A stretch of 30,865 nt of DNA from an uncultured Collinsella sp. (GTDB lineage: Bacteria > Actinomycetota > Coriobacteriia > Coriobacteriales > Coriobacteriaceae). Position numbers and translations under genes: made by a program. The DNA is taken from positions 1-30,865 of the forward strand of contig CATVZP010000016.1 in NCBI GenBank assembly GCA_958348565.1, read 5' to 3'. Below, piece after piece: positions 7,915 through 13,952 of the stretch. The notes beneath the pieces were generated by a model. That model saw nothing but the letters and a program-made list of their open reading frames with translations, did no database searches and was not told the origin of the DNA. How positions within the stretch are numbered: position 1 is the first letter of the stretch; each line of letters starts with the position of its first letter.

Positions 7915-7928
7915 TAAAGGTACCTTTA
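7915..7928. promoter_or_regulatory. Perfect 14-bp palindrome between pstB and phoB
   Basis: TAAAGGTACCTTTA is a perfect palindrome in the 64-bp gap between the pstB stop and the phoB start. It could be an operator or a short mRNA hairpin. No known PHO-box spacing is apparent. Confidence 0.4.
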
Positions 7929-7938
7929 CTAGATGGTA

Positions 7939-8814
7939 TCAGCCAAAACGTCCCGTCAAATAATCCGCCGTGCGCGGGTCGGTGGGATTTTTGAAGAGCT
8001 GAGCGCTGGGTGCGTGCTCCACCAACTCACCCAGCAAGAAAAACGCGACCGAGTCGGAGATGCGCGCCGCCTGCTGCATATTGTGCGTAACGACCACGAG
8101 CGTGCAGGTCTCCTTGAGCTCGCAGGCCAGCTGCTCAACCACCAGCGTCGACACGGGATCGAGAGCGCTCGTGGGCTCGTCCATCAGCAGAATATCGGGT
8201 TGCACGGCAAGCGCGCGGGCGATGCACAGACGCTGCTGCTGCCCGCCCGAAAGGCCCAGCCCCGACTCCTTGAGCTTGTCCTTGACCTCATCCCACAGTG
8301 CGGCGCGTCGCAGGGAGTCTTCGACCGTCTCGTCGAGCACGACGCGGTCGCGCACTCCCATGCCGCGAGGACCGTAGGCGACGTTGTCGTAGATGCTCAT
8401 GGGAAACGGATTGGGGCGTTGGAACACCATACCCACGCGCTGGCGCAAGCGGCAGATATCGTAATCGCCCAGGATATTCTGGCCGTCAAGTGCAATCTTA
8501 CCTTCAATGCGGCAATCCTTGATGCCGTCGTTCATACGGTTAAAGCAACGCAGCAGCGTCGACTTTCCGCAGCCCGAAGGCCCGATGAACGAGGTGATCT
8601 GCTTGTCGCGGATCTTGATGGACACGTCCTTGAGCGCGTGGTGATCGCCATAGAACAGGTCGAGGCCCTCGACGTCGATGCGCGTCGGCGAGACGGCAAG
8701 GTCCTGCGCCGTGGGGCGAGTCGCATCCCCAACTTCGCGCTCGTGCGCGGCCTCGGCCTGCGCCTCCATGAGTTCCACAAGCTCCGTAGGCTCCATCGCC
8801 GCAGCAGCCGTCAT
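7939..8814 (-). CDS. pstB: Phosphate ABC transporter ATP-binding protein PstB
   Basis: A 291-residue ATPase that powers high-affinity phosphate import with the PstCA channel. Walker A GPSGCGKST is at about 78-86, the Q-loop in VFQRPNPFPMSIYDNVAYG is diagnostic of PstB, then come LSGGQQQR, Walker B ILLMDEPTSALDP and the switch His in VVTHNM. An unusual Ala/Glu-rich N-terminal extension of about 45 residues precedes the ABC domain. The start is set at 8814 because GGAGG lies 7 bp upstream; the frame's earlier ATG at 8829 would place that site inside the gene. pstS, pstC, pstA and phoU are not in the window. Confidence 0.95.
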   Translation of the reverse strand: MTAAAAMEPTELVELMEAQAEAAHEREVGDATRPTAQDLAVSPTRIDVEGLDLFYGDHHALKDVSIKIRDKQITSFIGPSGCGKSTLLRCFNRMNDGIKDCRIEGKIALDGQNILGDYDICRLRQRVGMVFQRPNPFPMSIYDNVAYGPRGMGVRDRVVLDETVEDSLRRAALWDEVKDKLKESGLGLSGGQQQRLCIARALAVQPDILLMDEPTSALDPVSTLVVEQLACELKETCTLVVVTHNMQQAARISDSVAFFLLGELVEHAPSAQLFKNPTDPRTADYLTGRFG

Positions 8815-8890
8815 ACCGCATACCTCCATATCGATATCAATTCAGCAGTATCGATAGTAGAAATCGCGGCTCATACGCACGTGAGCGCAT

Positions 8891-8896
8891 TGTCAA
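8891..8896 (-). promoter_or_regulatory. Candidate -35 (TTGACA) for pstB-phoB-phoR
   Basis: A consensus minus-strand TTGACA lies in the 103-bp gap upstream of pstB, but the nearest -10-like hexamer (TATGAG) is only 15 bp away. This suggests a suboptimal promoter that may need an activator. Confidence 0.35.
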
Positions 8897-8917
8897 GTGT
8901 TTGTAAGGACACGCTGG

Positions 8918-10156
8918 TTATGCAGCGGGCAGCGCAATGGTAAACACCGTGTGCTCGGGCGTCGATTCGCACGCAATGGTGCCGCTGTGTGCCGCGACAA
9001 TCTCCTTGGCAATGGCAAGGCCCAGGCCGGCGCCACCGCGATCGGTCGCACGCGCCGCGTCCAGGCGATAGAACTTCTCAAAGATCACCTTGAGTTTAGC
9101 CGCCGGAATCGGATCACCCTGATTGATAAAGCGAATTCGCACGCCACCGTCATCTTGGCGCCCAGCCTCAATCGTGATGGTCGATCCTTCGTAGCTATAG
9201 GCGATGGCGTTTTTCATGATGTTGTTGAACACGCGAGCCATCTTGTCGCCATCTACGAGCACCGTCAGGTCCTCACGCACATCAACTTGGACATCTTGGT
9301 GCTGCTCGTTGAGAATGGGATAGAACTCATCGGCCACCTGCGCCAGCAGCAATCCCAGGTCAACGTAGCCGCGCGTGAGCACAATATCGTGGAAGTCAAA
9401 GCGCGTGATATCAAAGAACTCCTCAATAAGCGCGTCGAGCCGGTGCGCCTTGTCGAGCGCCACGCCCGTAAAGTGTGCGCGCTGCTCAACCGGCAGGTCG
9501 GGCGCCTCCTGCAACAGCGAGAGGTAGCCCACCACGCTGGCAAGCGGCGTGCGCAGGTCATGCGCCAAGTATGTGACCAAATCGTCCTTGCGGTGTGACT
9601 CGTCACGCAGGGCTTGCTGGACTTTGCGCTCGCGGTCGCGTACACGGTTGAGCACACCCTCGACCTCCAGGAAGTCGCCGTCGATGTTGTCCCACGCGTC
9701 GGGATGATCGATCAGACGGTCCTGAATACGGGCGGCAAGCACGCGGTCGGAATGCTGTTCACCCTGCTCATAGCCCTGGTAGTACAGAGCGCGGCCGCAA
9801 AAGAACAGGACGCACACGGCGAGCGCCAAGACAAAGCCAAGCATGTTGAATACAAAGCCGGCATCGAACAGCACCGGTCCCTCAATGCCACCGAGCGCCA
9901 TGGCGCCGATCGCCAGCGTCATGACCCACGCGGCACCGCCGATCACCACGCAACGACGCACGATTTCAAAGCGATCGATCAGCAAGAAGCCGATGAGTAG
10001 CACCGCCAAGATACCGGCGATGTTACCAATGCCGATTAGCAGCAGACTCAGCAAAAAGAGCAGCACCGTCGCAAGCGCGCGATTATCGACGACCGCCCTA
10101 ACATATCCAAAGAGCCGATCGGGCACCTCAAACGCCTGCTTATCATCTTTTGTCAT
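8918..10156 (-). CDS. VanS-like membrane sensor histidine kinase
   Basis: A 412-residue histidine kinase with three to four hydrophobic segments in the first 125 residues and almost no extracytoplasmic domain. A linker follows, then the kinase core: DDLVTYLAHDLRTPLASVVGYLSLL (acceptor His at about 199), NIMKNAIAYS (N-box), FEKFYRLDAARA, GGAGLGLAIAK. The HDLRTPL...GYLSLL arrangement closely resembles VanS-type kinases. The ATG at 10156 is preferred because GAGG lies 8 bp upstream; the ATG at 10162 is too close to it, and the 10249 start would overlap the regulator gene. It follows the regulator gene with 25 bp between. Confidence 0.85.
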   Translation of the reverse strand: MTKDDKQAFEVPDRLFGYVRAVVDNRALATVLLFLLSLLLIGIGNIAGILAVLLIGFLLIDRFEIVRRCVVIGGAAWVMTLAIGAMALGGIEGPVLFDAGFVFNMLGFVLALAVCVLFFCGRALYYQGYEQGEQHSDRVLAARIQDRLIDHPDAWDNIDGDFLEVEGVLNRVRDRERKVQQALRDESHRKDDLVTYLAHDLRTPLASVVGYLSLLQEAPDLPVEQRAHFTGVALDKAHRLDALIEEFFDITRFDFHDIVLTRGYVDLGLLLAQVADEFYPILNEQHQDVQVDVREDLTVLVDGDKMARVFNNIMKNAIAYSYEGSTITIEAGRQDDGGVRIRFINQGDPIPAAKLKVIFEKFYRLDAARATDRGGAGLGLAIAKEIVAAHSGTIACESTPEHTVFTIALPAA

Positions 10157-10181
10157 GTCCATGTCCTCGCAAACAAAAGCG

Positions 10182-10877
10182 TTATTCGATGATATAGCCG
10201 ACGCCCCAGACGTTTTTGATAAAGCGCGGTTTTTGGGCATCGTCGCCAATCTTTTCGCGCAGGTGACGAATGTGCACCATCACCGTATTGTTGGAGCCGG
10301 GCATAAAGTCCTCGTTCCACACCGCGCGGAACAAGTCCTCCACGGGCACCACGCTGCCGCGATGCTCGGCCAGATACAGCAAGATGGAATACTCGATGGG
10401 CGTGAGGCGCACCGGCGCACCGTCCACCGTCACGGAGTGAGCATCACGGTTGATCTCGAGGCCATCGAGCTGGAGGGTCGGCAACTCGGTCGCCTGCGCG
10501 CGGCTGCCGTAGCTGGTGTAGCGGCGCAACTGAGCATGAACGCGCGCGATGAGCTCCAGCGGACGGAACGGCTTGACCACGTAATCGTCCGCGCCAAGAG
10601 AAAGGCCTTCGATCTTATCCTGCTGGGCATCGCGTGCCGTCAACATAATTACGGGATAGGTATGGCTGGCACGGATGGTACGCAGCAGCTCAAAGCCGTC
10701 GATATCGGGCAGCATGACATCGAGCAGTGCCAGGTCAAACTCTTGCTCCAGAATTGCCTTGGCCGCATCGGCCCCGCTGTAGGCGATCTGGACGTCAAAA
10801 CCCTCCTTTGTAAGGTAGATACCAACCAGGTCGGCGATGGCCTTCTCGTCATCAACTACCAGTATGCGCTCGTTCAT
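10182..10877 (-). CDS. VanR-like response regulator (OmpR family)
   Basis: A 231-residue OmpR-type regulator. The receiver domain runs from ILVVDDEKAIADLVGIYL through acceptor Asp53 (LLDVMLPDIDG) to Lys102 (YVVKPF). The winged-helix domain has LTPIEYSILLYL, EDLFRAVW, NTVMVHIRHLREKIGD and GVGYIIE at the extreme C-terminus. These sequences are VanR-like. AGGAG precedes the ATG at 10877. It is divergent from the D-Ala-D-Ala carboxypeptidase gene, which makes that gene a likely target. No vanH, vanA or vanX gene is present, so this is a housekeeping cell-wall system and not evidence of glycopeptide resistance. Confidence 0.87.
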   Translation of the reverse strand: MNERILVVDDEKAIADLVGIYLTKEGFDVQIAYSGADAAKAILEQEFDLALLDVMLPDIDGFELLRTIRASHTYPVIMLTARDAQQDKIEGLSLGADDYVVKPFRPLELIARVHAQLRRYTSYGSRAQATELPTLQLDGLEINRDAHSVTVDGAPVRLTPIEYSILLYLAEHRGSVVPVEDLFRAVWNEDFMPGSNNTVMVHIRHLREKIGDDAQKPRFIKNVWGVGYIIE

Positions 10878-10942
10878 GCGTACTCCTCTCGCGCTCCATT
10901 ATGCCCGAGCCGGCGCCCGCCACACACAACAAGCGCGGGCGA

Positions 10943-10958
10943 TTAAGTCGACCTTAAG
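10943..10958. promoter_or_regulatory. Direct repeat TTAAG at 11-bp spacing in a divergent promoter region
   Basis: TTAAG occurs at 10943 and 10954, exactly 11 bp (one helical turn) apart, around a GTCGAC centre. The repeat lies between the VanR-like gene and the carboxypeptidase gene. OmpR-family regulators commonly bind such 11-bp direct repeats, so this is a candidate site for the neighbouring regulator. Confidence 0.45.
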
Positions 10959-11029
10959 CACCCTTGCGCCCGTTCGAGCACGAATGCGGGCCATGCGCGC
11001 ACGCAACGATCGTCGTCGCCGGCAAACGA

Positions 11030-11035
11030 TATACT
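11030..11035 (+). promoter_or_regulatory. Candidate -10 (TATACT) for the carboxypeptidase gene
   Basis: TATACT lies about 40 bp upstream of the GTG chosen as start. The hexamer 17 bp further upstream is a poor -35, which fits an activated promoter with the TTAAG repeat about 70 bp upstream. Confidence 0.45.
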
Positions 11036-11074
11036 CTAGTGCCAGAAGAGACCATCCCGTCGAAAGCGAAATCT

Positions 11075-12415
11075 GTGAAGTCCCTCACCTCTCTCGCAAA
11101 GCGCTCCGCCCAACTTGCCGCCGGCTTTGCCTGTGCCGTCGCCCTTGTTGCCGGCGTACCTGCTGTTGCCGGCGCCCAAGTGCTCACGACCGACGACGTC
11201 TGCGGCAAGACCGCCGACGTCCGCGGCATCACGACAGAAAACCTGCCCGATATCGAGGCAACTAATGCCCTTGTTATGGGCAAGGACGGCACCGTCTACT
11301 ATGGACGCGGCGCCGATGAGCAGGTCAAGATTGCCTCGATCACCAAGGTCATGACCGCAATCCTAACCGTCGAGAATTGCAAGATGGACGAGAAGATCAC
11401 GGTGAGCAATGCTGCCGCCACCGTAGGCAACTCGACCGCCGGCCTGCTCGAAGGCGACGAGCTCACCGTGGAGCAGGCACTACGCGGCCTGATGATCCCC
11501 TCGGGCAACGACGCCGCCATCGTGCTTGCCGAGCACGTGGGCAAAAAGATCGACCCCAAGACCAAGGACGCCGTGGCCACCTTTGTAAAGGCCATGAACG
11601 AGCGCGCTAAAAAGCTCGGCTGCACCGGCACGGTCTTTGAGAATCCGCACGGCCTGGATTTTGACGAGTGGGCCGGCGATATGCACTCGACCGCACATGA
11701 TGTAGCGCTGATGATGCAGGAGGCCATGAAAAACGACACGTTCCGCGAGGTCGTGGCGAGCGAGGACTCCTGGATCGAGATTACGGGCGCCGATGGCTCA
11801 GACCATTCGCATTCCATGGACACACACAACGTTTTGCTCGGTCAGGACGGAAACATTGGCGGCAAGACCGGCACCACCGACGACGCGGGCTATTGCTTTA
11901 CGAGCGCCTACAACCGCGACGGCGACGAGATCTACACCGTTATTTTGAACTCTACCACCACCGACCAGCGCTTTACCGATACCGCCACCCTTGCCAACTG
12001 GTACTACGGCCACAAGATCACGGTCGCGATCGCCAACACGCAGGAGAAGACCGCCAACGGCAACCCGCTCATGGCGCGCATTAGCCAGACAGATTGGACG
12101 GACAAGACGATCGACGCCACGCTCGCCGACCCCGCCGCACAGGCAACAGTGTTCTCACTCGCCGGCGAAGTGACCGAAAAGGTTAGCTACGATGATCTTT
12201 CGGGCACGGTGCATGTTGGCGATAAGGTGGGCAGCGTTACGCTTAAGCAGGACGGCACCAAGATTGCCGTCATGGACCTGGTTGCCGACGAGGAAGGAAC
12301 GGGGCCCAATCCCATCGAGTGGCTGCTCGTGAAGCTCGACCGCCTGGGCCGCCGCATCGACAACCGCCCGCTCACAGCCGAGAGCGAAACCGTAGCCAAG
12401 GCTCCCGAGGTGTAG
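11075..12415 (+). CDS. Serine-type D-Ala-D-Ala carboxypeptidase (DacA/PBP5-like, S11 family)
   Basis: An exported enzyme of about 446 residues that trims the terminal D-Ala from peptidoglycan stem peptides. The three S11/PBP motifs are present: SITK (88-91), SGN (143-145) and KTG (264-266), with GKTGTTDDAGYC after the last. The frame extends back to a TTG at 10964, but the GTG at 11075 gives a clean signal peptide (KSLTSLAKR, hydrophobic stretch, likely cut after AVAGA) and lies downstream of the -10. The C-terminal domain (about 300-446) is the beta-rich PBP5_C type. No C-terminal membrane anchor is obvious. It is divergent from the VanRS-like pair and ended by a strong terminator. Confidence 0.93.
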   Translation: MKSLTSLAKRSAQLAAGFACAVALVAGVPAVAGAQVLTTDDVCGKTADVRGITTENLPDIEATNALVMGKDGTVYYGRGADEQVKIASITKVMTAILTVENCKMDEKITVSNAAATVGNSTAGLLEGDELTVEQALRGLMIPSGNDAAIVLAEHVGKKIDPKTKDAVATFVKAMNERAKKLGCTGTVFENPHGLDFDEWAGDMHSTAHDVALMMQEAMKNDTFREVVASEDSWIEITGADGSDHSHSMDTHNVLLGQDGNIGGKTGTTDDAGYCFTSAYNRDGDEIYTVILNSTTTDQRFTDTATLANWYYGHKITVAIANTQEKTANGNPLMARISQTDWTDKTIDATLADPAAQATVFSLAGEVTEKVSYDDLSGTVHVGDKVGSVTLKQDGTKIAVMDLVADEEGTGPNPIEWLLVKLDRLGRRIDNRPLTAESETVAKAPEV

Positions 12416-12440
12416 GGCCAAAGCGATATCGCATCGAACC

Positions 12441-12474
12441 AAAATGAGGCGTCCAACGGGGCGCCTCATTTTTT
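12441..12474 (+). terminator. Intrinsic terminator after the carboxypeptidase gene
   Basis: AAAATGAGGCG (12441-12451) pairs with CGCCTCATTTT (12462-12472) and runs into a T-tract. The loop is TCCAACGGGG. It can also act from the minus side. Confidence 0.9.
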
Positions 12475-12476
12475 GA

Positions 12477-12494
12477 GGGTTCGAATCCCCAGCT
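12477..12494 (+). repeat. Inverted 18-nt copy of the tRNA-Ser T-arm
   Basis: The plus strand carries GGGTTCGAATCCCCAGCT, identical to the T-arm and first acceptor bases of the tRNA-Ser gene that lies on the minus strand 55 bp away. It sits just beyond the tRNA-Ser terminator. The same placement (inverted cognate T-arm, then terminator) is seen in the modules at the Arg, Leu and Phe genes, so this looks like a solitary right end of that module. Confidence 0.85.
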
Positions 12495-12508
12495 AACGTG
12501 GTTCAACT

Positions 12509-12534
12509 AAAAAAGGGTCCCTTTCGGAACCCTT
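12509..12534 (-). terminator. Terminator of tRNA-Ser
   Basis: Minus strand: AAGGGTTCC, loop GAAA, GGGACCCTT, then TTTT. One G-U pair. It begins 14 nt after the encoded CCA. Confidence 0.9.
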
Positions 12535-12548
12535 CTTTAAAGTCTTAC

Positions 12549-12639
12549 TGGCGGAGAGCTGGGGATTCGAACCCCAGATGCCCTTTTGGGGCATACTCGC
12601 TTAGCAGGCGAGCACCTTCGGCCTCTCGGTCAGCTCTCC
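12549..12639 (-). tRNA. tRNA-Ser (anticodon GCU)
   Basis: A 91-nt class II tRNA including encoded CCA. Acceptor GGAGAGC pairs with GCTCTCC, the discriminator is G, the anticodon loop is CTGCTAA (GCT), the long variable arm is built on ATGCCCC...GGGCAT, and the T-arm is CTGGGGTTCGAATCCCCAG. It reads AGC/AGU serine codons. Confidence 0.97.
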
Positions 12640-12653
12640 GTAACAGCCGTTCT

Positions 12654-12682
12654 ATAGTAACCAAACAGTCGAGGATGAGCAA
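12654..12682 (-). promoter_or_regulatory. Promoter of tRNA-Ser
   Basis: Minus-strand TTGCTC (12677-12682), 17-bp spacer, TACTAT (12654-12659), 15 bp upstream of the mature 5' end. Confidence 0.7.
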
Positions 12683-12707
12683 GAGGGAATTTGGAGCGAT
12701 TCCATTT

Positions 12708-13790
12708 TTACCTTTCCCGTACCGCCTCCAACAAATAGTCGCGCATATACGGAATTGCAAACGAAACACAGCCATAGCCCGCAGGCTCAATCAGTCCCGT
12801 ATCGATCAGACGTTTGCGATACGACCCGACTTTATTCGCCGCCAATCCCATCTTTTTGGCAATATCACCGTTCGTAATCTCGCCGCCTTCGCATTGCGCC
12901 ATCGCCGTGAGATATTGAAACTGCCGCTCCGATACCCTGCGCAGCGCGGGGGCAATCACCATGGCATTGAAACTATCAAGAGCTGCCTGGACACCCTTGC
13001 GAGCTGCCTCTTCACTCACGCTCTCCGACCCGCTGCGCGCAGCAACCTGCCAAGCGTAATATCCGACCAACTGGACCATAAAGGGATAGCCTGCCGAGGC
13101 CTTTGTTAAAAGCTCAGCAACGCCTTCGTCGAGTTCCTTGCCCGCACGCCTCATCGTATCCTCAAACGATCCGCCGACTTCAAAATCTGAAAGCCGCGTG
13201 AGTTCGATATGCTTCGCCCTCTGAAGGAACGCCAACGTATCATCCACCACCACGCCATCCACCGATGTTGGCAAGCCGGCGAATGCAAAAGCGACATTCG
13301 CCCCTTGGCGAATCAAAAGCTGCATCTCATTGCCCAGCTCGCGCATTTCCTCAGTTGAGGCATCCTGAATCTCGTCGAGCGTAATGAGCAGACCTCCGCG
13401 CTTCGCGGCATCGTACATTGCCTCGCCCAGATGAGATGCCGACTTCGATACCTCAACGGAGCCAAGGCTGACTCCTAGAATTGATGGGGAAATCGACATT
13501 GACTCAAGACGAACATTTCGCTGTAGAGCCTCGAGGATTCTACTGCAAAAACCGGCATTCGAGGCGACGTCAACAACCTCGAATCCTTTTTTTCGCGCAA
13601 GATCACCCAATGCATTGAGAAGCACCGTTTTACCTGTGCCTCGGACGCCCGAGATGCGCATGAGTCGATCGGGAGCACCAGGACCATTCTCAAGGGCCTC
13701 GGCAAAATCATCCAAAACAGCGTCACGTCCGATAAGCTCAGGCGGATTCATGCCCGCCGTTGGCTTAAAGGGATTAATGGCTTTCGACAT
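12708..13790 (-). CDS. AAA-family ATPase with C-terminal winged helix
   Basis: A 360-residue cytosolic protein. It has an Orc/Cdc6-like AAA core with Walker A in ISGVRGTGKTVLL (about 46-58), Walker B in LLITLDEIQD and a polar sensor-like stretch AFAGLPTS. A C-terminal helix-turn-helix follows (NGDIAKKMGLAANKVGSYRKRL, then LIEPAGYG). Proteins of this build are widespread in Actinobacteria and archaea; their targets are mostly unknown. GGAGG lies 7 bp before the ATG at 13790. The longer frame to 13826 would translate the repeat array upstream and is unlikely. The repeat array immediately upstream suggests self-regulation. Confidence 0.85.
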   Translation of the reverse strand: MSKAINPFKPTAGMNPPELIGRDAVLDDFAEALENGPGAPDRLMRISGVRGTGKTVLLNALGDLARKKGFEVVDVASNAGFCSRILEALQRNVRLESMSISPSILGVSLGSVEVSKSASHLGEAMYDAAKRGGLLITLDEIQDASTEEMRELGNEMQLLIRQGANVAFAFAGLPTSVDGVVVDDTLAFLQRAKHIELTRLSDFEVGGSFEDTMRRAGKELDEGVAELLTKASAGYPFMVQLVGYYAWQVAARSGSESVSEEAARKGVQAALDSFNAMVIAPALRRVSERQFQYLTAMAQCEGGEITNGDIAKKMGLAANKVGSYRKRLIDTGLIEPAGYGCVSFAIPYMRDYLLEAVRER

Positions 13791-13809
13791 TCGACCCTCC
13801 TCTGCTAGT

Positions 13810-13863
13810 TTTAACAACTTTAACAAAGTTTAGCAACTTTAGCAGAGTTTAACAGGTTTAGCA
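13810..13863. repeat. Six TTTAACA/TTTAGCA boxes at alternating 9- and 10-bp spacing
   Basis: On the plus strand TTTARCA begins at 13810, 13819, 13829, 13838, 13848 and 13857, giving spacings of 9, 10, 9, 10 and 9. The boxes lie 20-75 bp upstream of the AAA ATPase start, where its promoter must be. The regular near-helical phasing suggests an array for a multimeric DNA-binding protein, possibly the ATPase itself through its winged helix. Confidence 0.9.
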
Positions 13864-13952
13864 GGCTCGGCGGCTTTGTGCCTTACCGATTCTGTCGGGT
13901 CCTCCCGCCCGCGCCGATACAAATAGCGCGGCGCGGCCCCTCTATACCGCCC

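Noticed and set aside
8918..10877. Acquired vancomycin-resistance locus
   Set aside because: Only VanR/VanS-like regulators are present; no vanH, ligase or vanX homologue lies nearby, and the adjacent carboxypeptidase is a common housekeeping PBP5-type enzyme.
10964..11074. Longer N-terminus of the carboxypeptidase from a TTG at 10964
   Set aside because: It would cover the likely -10, lacks a ribosome site and would put about 37 non-signal residues before a clear signal peptide.
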